A stretch of 60,088 bases of DNA from Bacillota bacterium (GTDB lineage Bacteria; Bacillota; Clostridia; Lachnospirales; Cellulosilyticaceae): the NCBI GenBank assembly GCA_023436395.1, contig JAEZJJ010000118.1, forward strand, positions 1-60,088, read 5' to 3'. The notes beneath the pieces were generated by a model that did not search any database, was not told the DNA's origin, and saw only the letters and a list, made by a program, of their open reading frames with translations. This document shows positions 50,145 to 58,478 of the stretch, piece by piece (position 1 is the stretch's first letter; every line of letters starts with the position of its first letter). Both the position numbers and the translations under genes were made by a program.

Positions 50145-50640
50145 TAAAAACATAGGAATTACAAGTGGTGGAGGACTTTTTAGTCCTCTTTTTTCTTTTC
50201 TATAATTTCCATATTTGATATTGAAAAACACCGTTTTACACAAGTTTTTGTGTAGAAATTGTGTATTATTTAGATATGGGGTTGATTGTAAGTTATGTAC
50301 ATTAGTTGAGTTAGGTGATGTATTCAACTTCTTAGTAGAGAGAATAGGGCAAACTGAAAAGAATAGATTGAAGATAATGAAAAACAGTACATGAGGAAGA
50401 AGAATTAAAAAGAAATGAATATAGAGCATAAAGAACACTTGTTGTCACCAGGTACTAGGGATGTACTTAATCAATACGTAATATTCAACTCAAATAGGCC
50501 AACGATAAACGATATCCTTGAACACATACAGGGCCAGAGAAAGGGCATAGCCCCCATTCAGTAAGCAGTATGGGCTATCATTGTATGCAAATAAATATAA
50601 CGTGTAAAAACACCTGAGTTAGTATTTTAATCAAATATGT
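50145..50640. other. Mostly non-coding remnant region
   Basis: Contains the hairpin GAGGACTTTTTAGTCCTC with T-run at about 50171-50195 (a terminator that may belong to the original tRNA context), short broken frames, the doubtful ORF at 50415 and a hairpin ATAGCCC...GGGCTAT near 50547-50579. Confidence 0.5.
50415..50564 (+). CDS. Doubtful small ORF (49 aa)
   Basis: ATG 50415 to TAA 50562-50564; SPGTRDVLNQYVIFNSNRPT is protein-like, but the ribosome site is weak. Likely a fragment of a decayed gene. Confidence 0.25.
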   Translation: MNIEHKEHLLSPGTRDVLNQYVIFNSNRPTINDILEHIQGQRKGIAPIQ

Positions 50641-50720
50641 AAGTAAACTAGGGTAGGGCAAAAGCCTTACCCTCTTTTTTCATGCTCAAATACGAATTTA
50701 TTTAATAGAAAATATGGATT
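50640..50720 (+). repeat. Copy of the prophage post-endolysin segment
   Basis: AGTAAACTAGGGTAGGGC and the hairpin with T-run match 46270-46311; the following AAATACGAATTTATTTAA matches AAATGCGAATTTGTTTAA at 46958. The ~640 bp between these points in the prophage (toxin-like locus and HTH gene) are absent here. Confidence 0.75.
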
Positions 50721-50952
50721 TTAGAGTAAGGTTAACCTTTAAACCATAGAACGTAGCAATAAGTAAAAAAGATTATATTATGATCTATTTAAAGAAACCC
50801 TTGGATATTTCTGATTATATAGAGATAACTTTATTGATAAATTGATGGTAATTAAGAAGATATAATGAACAGGAAAAATAGAAAAATTAAAATAAATAAA
50901 AATTTATAAAATAAATAATTATCAGAAAAAAGGCGAAAGTATATAAAAAGCA

Positions 50953-50961
50953 TGATATAAT
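50953..50961 (+). promoter_or_regulatory. Extended -10 promoter for Dam operon
   Basis: TGATATAAT (extended -10), with no good -35. Leader of ~120 bases to ATG 51087. Bases 50720-50950 otherwise hold AT-rich DNA without genes. Confidence 0.45.
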
Positions 50962-51086
50962 AGTCCTTAGATAGTAAAAAAACATAAATTATTTAATAAT
51001 TCTTTAAAATGCGTCAGATTTTATTCTATATGATTGGGGAATATTAGAAATAAGCAAAAAACTAGAAAAGAATTGGAGTTTGGGCT

Positions 51087-51929
51087 ATGAATAATAATAC
51101 GAATGTTACGCCAATAAAGCCTTTATTAAGATGGGCGGGTGGTAAAACGTGGCTGATAAAATATTTAGATGAAATTATCGGAAACATGACATTTAATAAT
51201 TATCATGAACCTTTTCTTGGAGGGGCAGCTGTTTTTTTTGCATTAAACCCTCAAAAGAGAGCATATTTATCAGATGCAAATGAAGATTTGATTAATACAT
51301 ATAAAGCAATTAAATATTACCCTAAAAAGGTAATAAAAGAACTATTAAGCTTTGAAAATACACAAGAAGCATATTATGAAATTCGTTCTACGTATAATGC
51401 AGATGATATATACATGGCAGCTAGATTTATATACTTAAATCAGACATCTTATAATGGGCTTTACCGGGTGAATAAAGCAGGACATTATAATGTGCCATAT
51501 GGATTTAGAAGAAGTGTGCAGTTTGAATCAGAGCGTATCTTGACAGTAAGTAGGCGCTTGAAAAATGTAAGTTTAAAATCTGGTGATTTTACTATAAATA
51601 AATATAAAATAAATAAAGGAGATCTTATTTTTTTAGATCCGCCATATACAGTTTCACATAATAAGAATGGATTTATTGAGTATAATAAAAATCTTTTTTC
51701 TTTACAAGATCAATTTAGACTAAGTGATTACATTGATTTTATTAAAAGAAAAGGTGGATATTATATTTTAACTAATGCGGCACATGCAACTATAGAAGAC
51801 ATATTTGGTACAAAAGGAGATAGGCGAATAGAATTGTTTAGAAATAGTTTGATTGGGGGTAAGTACGCCAAAAGAGAAGAAGTTAGTGAGTATGTGTATA
51901 CAAATTGGGGAGGTAATGTATCAAGATGA
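51087..51929 (+). CDS. dam: DNA adenine methyltransferase (Dam/D12 class)
   Basis: 280 residues. Alpha-class N6-adenine methyltransferase: KPLLRWAGGK (11-20), SAM motif EPFLGG (41-46), catalytic DPPY (184-187) and YILTNAAH. Family members methylate GATC or similar. The stop overlaps the next gene's start (ATGA), so methyltransferase and PDDEXK-DGQHR protein are co-translated, as modification and restriction components often are. Unrelated in class to the prophage methyltransferase at 19555. Confidence 0.9.
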   Translation: MNNNTNVTPIKPLLRWAGGKTWLIKYLDEIIGNMTFNNYHEPFLGGAAVFFALNPQKRAYLSDANEDLINTYKAIKYYPKKVIKELLSFENTQEAYYEIRSTYNADDIYMAARFIYLNQTSYNGLYRVNKAGHYNVPYGFRRSVQFESERILTVSRRLKNVSLKSGDFTINKYKINKGDLIFLDPPYTVSHNKNGFIEYNKNLFSLQDQFRLSDYIDFIKRKGGYYILTNAAHATIEDIFGTKGDRRIELFRNSLIGGKYAKREEVSEYVYTNWGGNVSR

Positions 51930-54205
51930 CAAATTGGGATAAAGTTGTATCAGAGAAAGAACTTGGAATAGCAAAATCTTCTAGAAATAAAAAGTTTATT
52001 ACAAAAAAAGAAAGAGCTATTGCACTACAAGAGTTGATAGAAGAAGGGTGGGATATGTGCAAAGAATATAAAGACCCCAAATTTATAGCGGTAAAAAAGG
52101 ACAAGCCATACTATGAGATATTTGAAGATAAAGTATGGATGATGTTTGCTAATATGGGATTTACGTACATGAACAGTGATCGTACATTTGAGATGCAATA
52201 TGACTACCAAAATGCAAACATAACACAACAAATAGATGTGTTTGCGGCTGATGATGAGACGGTACTTATTGTAGAATGTAAGTCTGCAGAAAAGCTAAAA
52301 GATGGTGTTTTTAAAAAAAATATTGAGGCATTTTATGGGCAAATGGATGGGTTAAGAAAAGAGGTACTAAAAAAGTTTCCGAGGAGAAAGGTAAAATTTA
52401 TATGGGCCACTTCAAACTATATAATGAGTAAAGCAGATCTAGAAAAATTGGAAGAATGGAATATAGCATATTTTAGTGAAGCAGTAATTGATTATTACTA
52501 TGAACTTTTAAAACATCTTGGGTCATGTGCAAAATATCAATTGCTAGGAAATCTATTTGCAGATCAGGAGATTAGAAATATGGATAATAAAATCCCAGCT
52601 ATCCAAGGGAAAATGGGAGGGAATACTTATTATTCATTTTCAATAGAGCCAGATAAACTCTTAAAGATTGGGTATGTTCTTCATAGAAATGAAGCGAATA
52701 AGAACATGATGCCAACATATCAACGACTAATAAAGAAGAAGCGCTTAAAAGAAGTACAAACATTTATTAATCATGGAGGTTATTTCCCTAATTCTTTGAT
52801 TGTTAGTATTGATACAAAAGGAAAAGGGATTCAATTTGACTCATCTGCTACTAAGATAGGTGACTCAATCTCTAGGTTGGGGATACTACATTTACCTAAA
52901 CGATATAGATCGATATATATTATTGATGGGCAACATCGGTTATATGGTTATTCAGACTCGATATATGCAGCTAAAAATTCCATTCCAGTTGTTGCATTTG
53001 TAGATTTAGATCGGAAGGAACAAATTAAATTGTTTATGGATATTAATGAAAATCAAAAAGCAGTGCCTAAAACACTTAGGGTTACTTTGAATGCGGATAT
53101 GTTATGGGTATCAGAAGATTATAATGAAAGACGCCAGGCTTTGCGTTCAAAGATTGCTCAAATGCTAGGAGAGGAAGAAACATCTCCATTATTTGGACGA
53201 GTAGTTATTGGAGAAAATGAGAAGACATCTATTAGATGTATAACAGTTGAAGCACTTCAAGGAGCTCTAAAAAAATGCAACTTTTTTACAATATATGCAA
53301 AGAAAAATATTATTATAAAAGATGGAACATTTGATCTTGGAGATAATCAGTCAACTGTTGATTGGTTTTATCCGTTTATAGAAGAGATATTTAGATATAT
53401 AAAGGATAACTTAGAAGAAGAGTGGAATAAAGGTGAAAATAGTGAAGGAATTTTAACAATAAATAGAGGTATTCAAGCTGTGATTCGTGTTGCAAACGAT
53501 ATAGTTAACCATTTGATTAAAAATAGTGAGATTTCACCAAAGATACATAAGGTTGAAAAAGTAGTGGAGTCGATGAAATATTATATAGATCCCCTCATTG
53601 ATTTTATACAGGGTATTACAGCAGAAAAAAGAAATGAATTAAAAAGTACATTTGGGGGGGGAGCAGATACAAAGTATTGGAGAATGTTTCAAAAAGCAAT
53701 TGCGGATGAAAGAGATGATTTCAAACCTGAAGGTTTAGAAGAATATTGGTTGAATCAAGCTAAGGTTTTTAATAGTGAGTCTTTAGATTTATTGAGAGAC
53801 ATATCACTAGACATAAAAATAGTTATAGCTGAACAGTTGAAAAATAGACATGATGAAAAGTGGTTAATCAACGGAGTGCCTAAAGCAGTATATATACGTG
53901 CAAAAAAAGAATCAGATGATCAAAATTATGAATACCAAGTTGGAGGTGGTGAGGGGGAGATAACATCTATTTGGGAGTGCATAACCTTAGAGGAATGTAC
54001 TGAAATTATAAAATACGGTAAAAACTGGTCTGAGATTTTTGAAGCAATTTTTGTTCCTCCTGGTGTCACAAGGGGAGATAAAAATATAAAGACAGAGTGG
54101 ATGTCTAGACTTGCTGAGATAACTAAAAAATTAGCTAAACCGTCGTATAGTGTGAGTAAAGAAGAGTATGAATTTATTAGGGAAATACATAGTTGGAGAT
54201 GTTAA
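51926..54205 (+). CDS. PD-(D/E)xK nuclease fused to DGQHR (DndB/DpdB-like) domain
   Basis: 759 residues. An N-terminal restriction-endonuclease-like fold shows Asp 104 (QQIDVF), then 12 residues to Glu 117-Cys-Lys 119 (VECKSAEK), the PD-(D/E)xK pattern. Residues ~250-480 contain the DGQHR domain: TYQRLIKKKRLKEVQTFI, YFPNSLIVS, DGQHR at 334-338 and FMDINENQKAVPKTL. This domain is known from DndB and DpdB in DNA sulfur/deazapurine modification systems. The remaining ~280 residues are helical and unassigned. Overlap with dam suggests a joint restriction-modification-like defence. Function not demonstrated. Confidence 0.82.
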   Translation: MTNWDKVVSEKELGIAKSSRNKKFITKKERAIALQELIEEGWDMCKEYKDPKFIAVKKDKPYYEIFEDKVWMMFANMGFTYMNSDRTFEMQYDYQNANITQQIDVFAADDETVLIVECKSAEKLKDGVFKKNIEAFYGQMDGLRKEVLKKFPRRKVKFIWATSNYIMSKADLEKLEEWNIAYFSEAVIDYYYELLKHLGSCAKYQLLGNLFADQEIRNMDNKIPAIQGKMGGNTYYSFSIEPDKLLKIGYVLHRNEANKNMMPTYQRLIKKKRLKEVQTFINHGGYFPNSLIVSIDTKGKGIQFDSSATKIGDSISRLGILHLPKRYRSIYIIDGQHRLYGYSDSIYAAKNSIPVVAFVDLDRKEQIKLFMDINENQKAVPKTLRVTLNADMLWVSEDYNERRQALRSKIAQMLGEEETSPLFGRVVIGENEKTSIRCITVEALQGALKKCNFFTIYAKKNIIIKDGTFDLGDNQSTVDWFYPFIEEIFRYIKDNLEEEWNKGENSEGILTINRGIQAVIRVANDIVNHLIKNSEISPKIHKVEKVVESMKYYIDPLIDFIQGITAEKRNELKSTFGGGADTKYWRMFQKAIADERDDFKPEGLEEYWLNQAKVFNSESLDLLRDISLDIKIVIAEQLKNRHDEKWLINGVPKAVYIRAKKESDDQNYEYQVGGGEGEITSIWECITLEECTEIIKYGKNWSEIFEAIFVPPGVTRGDKNIKTEWMSRLAEITKKLAKPSYSVSKEEYEFIREIHSWRC

Positions 54206-54245
54206 TTGAATAAAATAATATTTTATTAGAAAAGGAGTATTAGCT

Positions 54246-54425
54246 ATGAAAAAAGTAATTTTACATAAGGTAAATGTTAGAAGCTTTATTAGTAGTGGGA
54301 AGTTAAAGGCTGCGCAAGACAAAATAAACGAGTATATTATTGAAAATAGACTAAGTGTACTAAGTGTATCTTTGTATAAAGAAAATGATGATGAATTTCT
54401 TTTCACATTAACATGTGAGTTGTGA
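54246..54425 (+). CDS. Small hypothetical protein (59 aa) after DGQHR gene
   Basis: ATG 54246 follows AAAAGGAGTATTAGCT. MKKVILHKVNVRSFISS then helix and closing strands (LSVLSVSLYKENDDEFLFTLT). Own terminator follows. Could be a small accessory of the defence operon or an independent cargo gene. Confidence 0.6.
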   Translation: MKKVILHKVNVRSFISSGKLKAAQDKINEYIIENRLSVLSVSLYKENDDEFLFTLTCEL

Positions 54426-54458
54426 GTAGTTGGAAGATAAATGAATAGTTTTAGATAT

Positions 54459-54489
54459 GGTTAAGCTACGGCTTGACCTTTATTTTTTT
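54459..54489 (+). terminator. Terminator of cargo operon
   Basis: GGTTAAGC (54459-54466), TACG, GCTTGACC (54471-54478), then TTTATTTTTTT. Preceded by AATAGTTTTAGATA as at 48158. Confidence 0.75.
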
Positions 54490-54632
54490 CTATATCAAAA
54501 GATTACAAAAAATTACACAGATAAAGTATTATACTATATAAGAACGAGATATAAATAGTTAAGCTATAGAAAAATAGATAGTTTACGGACTTATAAATTT
54601 GAATTTGTTTAATTGCTTATGGAGGAATTAAA

Positions 54633-55478
54633 ATGCATAAAGATGGTAAGTGGGCAAAAAACATAATTGATTTGCAAGAGGAGGATGGAAAATGGGGAGG
54701 GTTTCATTCGTTATCACAGTTTTATGATGCACCTATCACCACAGAGCAGGCTCTCCGTCGTCTTGAACGTCTGGGATACACGATAGAAGATGAGTGTATT
54801 CAAAAGGCTGTATTATATATGGATGATTGTATAACTGGGAAAAACACAATACCAGATAGACGAGAGAAACTGCATGATTGGAATATTTTTACGTCTATGA
54901 TGTTGGCAACATGGATTAGAAGATTTACTTTGGATAATACAAATGCTAATAAAGTAGCTAAACAATGGGCTGATGTTATTTCTAGCGCTTTTGCAGGTGG
55001 TAGCTACAACCATAATGAATATGTTGTAGCTTATCATGAAATTTTGGGAATGAAGCCAACTGGAGGAAGACTTATAGACTTTGTGAATTTTTATCCCATT
55101 TCAATGTTAAGTAATTGTCTGGATAGACAAACAGAGATAGCACTTATGGACTACGTCTTAAACAAGGAAGATGGTATTTATTATATATATGACAAAAAAC
55201 TGTCTCTTTTGCCTCGTTGCTTTGAAAGTAGAGAAGCAAGTCGTTATCTTGGGGCGATAGAATTGCTTTCTAAATATAGGTTTGCAAAAGATAAATTGTG
55301 GTTTGTAGTAGATTGGTTAAATGATAAGATGAATATAAATGGGAAATGGGATATGGGAAAAATAGTAAACGATAAAGTGTATTTTCCGCTTTCAAATGAC
55401 TGGCGAAAGAAAGAGGTACGAGAAGCGGACTGTACAGAACGTATTGACAATTTACTAAAAGATTTAGTAGATAGATAG
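54633..55478 (+). CDS. Squalene-cyclase-like alpha/alpha-toroid hypothetical protein
   Basis: 281 residues. ATG follows TTATGGAGGAATTAAA. LQEEDGKWGGFHSLSQF, TTEQALRRLERLGY and INGKWDMGK resemble the repeats of alpha/alpha toroids (prenyltransferase/squalene cyclase). It lacks a cyclase DxDD motif, so catalysis is not expected. I have the impression of a family common in clostridia, but its function is unknown. A cargo gene at the right end of the relic. Confidence 0.65.
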   Translation: MHKDGKWAKNIIDLQEEDGKWGGFHSLSQFYDAPITTEQALRRLERLGYTIEDECIQKAVLYMDDCITGKNTIPDRREKLHDWNIFTSMMLATWIRRFTLDNTNANKVAKQWADVISSAFAGGSYNHNEYVVAYHEILGMKPTGGRLIDFVNFYPISMLSNCLDRQTEIALMDYVLNKEDGIYYIYDKKLSLLPRCFESREASRYLGAIELLSKYRFAKDKLWFVVDWLNDKMNINGKWDMGKIVNDKVYFPLSNDWRKKEVREADCTERIDNLLKDLVDR

Positions 55479-55678
55479 TTTTAAATAAATTTAAATACAT
55501 AGTAGTAAATGGATATTTAAACTAGCAAATAAAAAGATAGTTTTAAGTGTGTAGCAGACTTGAAATGCATTGTTATAAAATGTGATGAAATGAGATTTTT
55601 TAAAAAGAAACCTTACTTATGTCATTTGTACAAAAATTGAACAAAATAACTATTAAAGCCTTGATAATCAATAAAAAT
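55479..55678. other. Non-coding DNA before third att copy
   Basis: About 200 bases of AT-rich sequence. I see no gene, only repeated motifs such as AAGATAGTTTTAAG. Confidence 0.4.
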
Positions 55679-55724
55679 TCATTCGTAATGAGTAAGTCGA
55701 GGGTTCAAGTCCCTCTTCCAGCTT
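55679..55724 (+). repeat. Third tRNA-Thr 3'-end copy with compensatory changes
   Basis: 46 bases matching the tRNA-Thr 3' half with three differences: a G-to-A and C-to-T pair that keep the T-stem paired (GAGGG/CCCTC) and G-to-A in the T-loop (TTCAAGT). This points to another functional tRNA-Thr allele as source, not to random decay. It lacks the 5' half. Confidence 0.85.
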
Positions 55725-55843
55725 AAATAAGGACTTGGATGGATAGGTCTTGATGAGAAGATAGGGTTTACAGTGAAACATTGACAAGCATATGAAAGTC
55801 TTAAGCGTTTATTAACCAAATGGTACTTAAGATTTTTTTGGAA

Positions 55844-56035
55844 ATGTCAGATGAGGTAAAAGTGTCTTTTAGAACACATATTGCTTATTATCATTCAGCG
55901 TAATATGGTGCTTTAGGGTATAGACAGAATAAAGGTTTTGAAAATCTAGATTATCATAAAGTATTTTTTCATGATTTAGAGAAGACGATTCAATTAGATA
56001 AAAAGATAAATGAAGTATTTTTCTATGTTGTATAG
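55844..56035 (+). pseudogene. Decayed gene fragment
   Basis: EMSDEVKVSFRTHIAYYHSA, then a TAA, then YGALGYRQNKGFENLDYHKV continuing to TAG 56033 in the same frame. Upstream in another frame YESLKRLLTKWYLRFF may be its beginning. No family recognised. Around it (55725-56128) I see no intact gene. Confidence 0.45.
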
Positions 56036-56128
56036 CAACTTGGACTATGAAATAAAAAAGCGAATAGTAATAACGAGTAAGATAATATGAAATGAATCTT
56101 AAAGATAAAGTATGGAAGGAAAAAACAA

Positions 56129-57358
56129 ATGAGTAGTTATTATGGAAAGAAGAATACTGGTGGAAAAACGGCTTCAAAGATAGAAAATCAAGATTCAGTA
56201 GCTGCTATTTATGCTCTTGAGCAACTAAATTCACGGAATCTTTTTAATTTTGGTATAGATGTCCAAGACTTTTGTCTAAAGTGTGAAGGTGAAGAAGATA
56301 TTGAGATATTTAATTTAGAAAATCATATTTTTATTCAGCTTAAAACTTCTCCAATAAGTGCAAAAGACTTTAAGGAAATTATTGCTGATTTCGATAGGCT
56401 AAACAAAAACAACACTAGTACAGATAATTTTTTTATTATAGCTTCATTTGAACCTATACGAATAAATGGAAAGAATTTCAAGGAATATTTAGATGAGTAT
56501 ATACAGGTATTAACTAATAGTTATGAAACTGATGAAAAGAAAAAAGAAGTTAAAGAGGAATTGGTTTCTATTTTTGATTTATCAGCTTATAGGGATATCA
56601 TTGATAAAGTTAGAATTGATGCGAGACCATTGTTTAAAGATGGAAAAGATATTAAAGCCATATTTGCAAGATATCTTAGATTGAATTATTTGTTCAAAGA
56701 TCCTGGAGATGTGATTTGTGAGTGTTTATACATCAAATTGACAGATAAATTTGCAGAACTGAGAAGAAATAGAGGAGCAATTAGTAAAGAAGAAATAGAG
56801 AAGATTATTAATAATGAAATTAGTAAAGGTAGTATTATTAAGGGGTTATCTCTGTTATCCGGGTATTCAAAGATAGAAAATGGATATGAAAAAAATGAAT
56901 CTAGTTTAACAAAAAGACAAGCCATATTGGAAGGATATGTTAAAGCTATAAAAAACGTGAAAAAAGAATGGAGAAAAGCTTACAAAAAAGAGTTGATAAT
57001 TAGTTTAATATTTGGAGCTAAAAATTGTCCACAGTGTGGGCATCCAATGATGGCAAATATTATGGGGATAAATGGAATTGCTTGCCCTGATTGTGGATTT
57101 AGTCCATATGTAACTATGTTTATGTTCTGTGAATGCGGTTCATATGAGGTTGTTAAGGCTCAACCCGAGCTAGATGATGATAAACAAGTTCAGTATTTGA
57201 AAGACTTTTTTGATAATAGAGAATGCAATGTGTGTAAAAAATGTGGTAAGAGCTTGCTTGATGAATATGTGGAGGAACGTGTTTTCTATGCTCCTTTTCC
57301 ATTTCCATATGATGAAATAAAGAATATTGATATTATATACAAAAATAGTAAGTATTAA
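56129..57358 (+). CDS. Cap4/DUF4297-like nuclease with C-terminal zinc ribbons
   Basis: 409 residues. N-terminal ~80 residues fit the DUF4297 dsDNA endonuclease pattern: Gln 21 region (ENQDSVAAIYALEQL), Asp 57 (GEEDIEI) and Gln 70-x-Lys 72 (FIQLKTS). A helical middle is followed by zinc-binding Cys sites at 300/303/319/322, 334/336 and 366/369/372. Cap4 proteins are nucleases in CBASS anti-phage systems, but no cyclase is next to it. Might be a single-gene defence effector or the remnant of a larger system. ATG follows GGAAGGAAAAAACAA. Confidence 0.65.
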   Translation: MSSYYGKKNTGGKTASKIENQDSVAAIYALEQLNSRNLFNFGIDVQDFCLKCEGEEDIEIFNLENHIFIQLKTSPISAKDFKEIIADFDRLNKNNTSTDNFFIIASFEPIRINGKNFKEYLDEYIQVLTNSYETDEKKKEVKEELVSIFDLSAYRDIIDKVRIDARPLFKDGKDIKAIFARYLRLNYLFKDPGDVICECLYIKLTDKFAELRRNRGAISKEEIEKIINNEISKGSIIKGLSLLSGYSKIENGYEKNESSLTKRQAILEGYVKAIKNVKKEWRKAYKKELIISLIFGAKNCPQCGHPMMANIMGINGIACPDCGFSPYVTMFMFCECGSYEVVKAQPELDDDKQVQYLKDFFDNRECNVCKKCGKSLLDEYVEERVFYAPFPFPYDEIKNIDIIYKNSKY

Positions 57359-57450
57359 TTCTTGGTTACATATTATAAAAACCTTATTTGAGCAATAAAT
57401 AGATAGTTTAGCTTACCAATCAGAGAAATTTGGAAAAGAGAACAATTTTT

Positions 57451-57645
57451 TATTTAAGTAAACTTTATACAAGTGGAATAAAGCAAGGTGAAGACTATTC
57501 TAAACTTCCCAGAATGATTACTATTAATCTGATGAAACTTTAAGGGAGTTGGTTGATATGGAGTCAGCAATAAAAAAGCAGAAAATAAGTTGGCATTTTT
57601 ACGTAGTGACTAAGAGACGATGAGTATTTATTATGCAAGTGTATT
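57451..57645 (+). pseudogene. Rpn/PD-(D/E)xK transposase-like relic
   Basis: YLSKLYTSGIKQGEDYSKLPRMITINLMKL ends at a TAA and resembles Rpn family proteins; a second frame-shifted piece (AENKLAFLRSD, then ETMSIYYA) matches their C-terminal region. The gene is broken by stops and a frameshift. The IS21-like element starts directly after it. Confidence 0.55.
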
Positions 57646-57706
57646 TGTCAACCCATTTTTAGGTCATATGACCATCGAAAACTAGGTCACTTAACTTCTA
57701 AGTTTA

Positions 57707-57725
57707 GCGTCGGAGATTCCGACGC
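57707..57725 (-). terminator. Hairpin after istB
   Basis: GCGTCGGA (57707-57714), GAT, TCCGACGC (57718-57725): a perfect 8-bp stem just after the istB stop. Confidence 0.6.
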
Positions 57726-57733
57726 ATTTATGT

Positions 57734-58477
57734 TTAATTACTACTATATTCAATACTCTCCATAAGACGATAAGATTCACCCTGCATATCAATAATATGA
57801 GCCTTATGGGTTAACCGATCTACCATAGCACTAGTAATAACAGGATCACCAAAAATCTCTTCCCAGCGATCAAATGATAGATTTGTAGTGATAATAATAG
57901 ATTTACGAGAAGCTCGTAATGAAAGATTAGTAAATAGCAACTCTGCCCCTTCCTTATCAAAGGATATATAACCTAATTCATCAGCTATTACTAAGTCATA
58001 TTTCTCAAATCTACGTTCAAAATAGGTTAAGGTCTTTTGGCTATGACATTCTTTAAGTTGTGTTACTAATAGTGGGATAGTAGTAAAGAGAACCTTATAG
58101 CCTTTCATACATGCCTTGATGCCCAACCCTATGCTTATGTGTGTTTTTCCTGTCCCTGGATTACCTGAAAGTATAACATTTCGTCCTTTTTCTATGAAAT
58201 CCAAAGTTGATAACTCTGGTAGCTTACTCTGTACACCCTTAGGAAGTTTTCTTACTTCTAAGTCTTCTAGGTACTTTTTATAAGGAAATCTTGCATTGCG
58301 AATCCGGCACTCTATAGCTCTCTCGTCTTTTTTCATTATTTCTGTTTCAAGTAGCTTGTGAAGTAAAGTATAGCAATCAGTTTCTGTTTCCAATAATTCT
58401 TCAAAGCTTTCCCTTATTCCGCTTAACTTTAGAATACAACAGTATTCTCTTATCTCTTCTTGCAATCTTACTTTCAC
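57734..58477 (-). CDS. istB: IS21 helper ATPase IstB
   Basis: 247 residues from GTG 58477. AAA+ ATPase with Walker A GNPGTGKTH and Walker B LVIADELGY; ...IIITTNLSFDRWEEIFGDPVITSAMVDRLTHKAHII is typical. Similar to DnaC. It controls target choice of IstA. One base after the istA stop. Confidence 0.92.
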   Translation of the reverse strand: MKVRLQEEIREYCCILKLSGIRESFEELLETETDCYTLLHKLLETEIMKKDERAIECRIRNARFPYKKYLEDLEVRKLPKGVQSKLPELSTLDFIEKGRNVILSGNPGTGKTHISIGLGIKACMKGYKVLFTTIPLLVTQLKECHSQKTLTYFERRFEKYDLVIADELGYISFDKEGAELLFTNLSLRASRKSIIITTNLSFDRWEEIFGDPVITSAMVDRLTHKAHIIDMQGESYRLMESIEYSSN

Positions 58478-58478
58478 T

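Larger units (their letters stand above)
50087..55724. mobile_element. Relic of a second integrated element in tandem
   Basis: Bounded by attR (50087) and a third copy of the tRNA-Thr 3' half (55679-55724). It keeps a segment at 50640-50720 homologous to the prophage after endolysin, but no integrase or structural genes. Cargo: Dam, PDDEXK-DGQHR, small ORF and toroid-like protein. Best explained as a prophage that lost most genes. Confidence 0.7.

Noticed and set aside
49947..50438. 163-residue open frame on the minus strand
   Set aside because: It spans attR and includes the antisense of the tRNA 3' half (LEGGLEPPTYS-like, a known artefact). No ribosome site, hydrophobic low-complexity start.
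51087..54425. Complete Dnd phosphorothioation system
   Set aside because: The DGQHR domain suggests DndB, but there is no DndA/C/D/E or Dpt gene near it. The phage PAPS-reductase-like gene is 33 kb away in another element.
56129..57358. Full CBASS operon
   Set aside because: No CD-NTase, ubiquitin-like or HORMA gene on either side; neighbours are decayed or IS genes.
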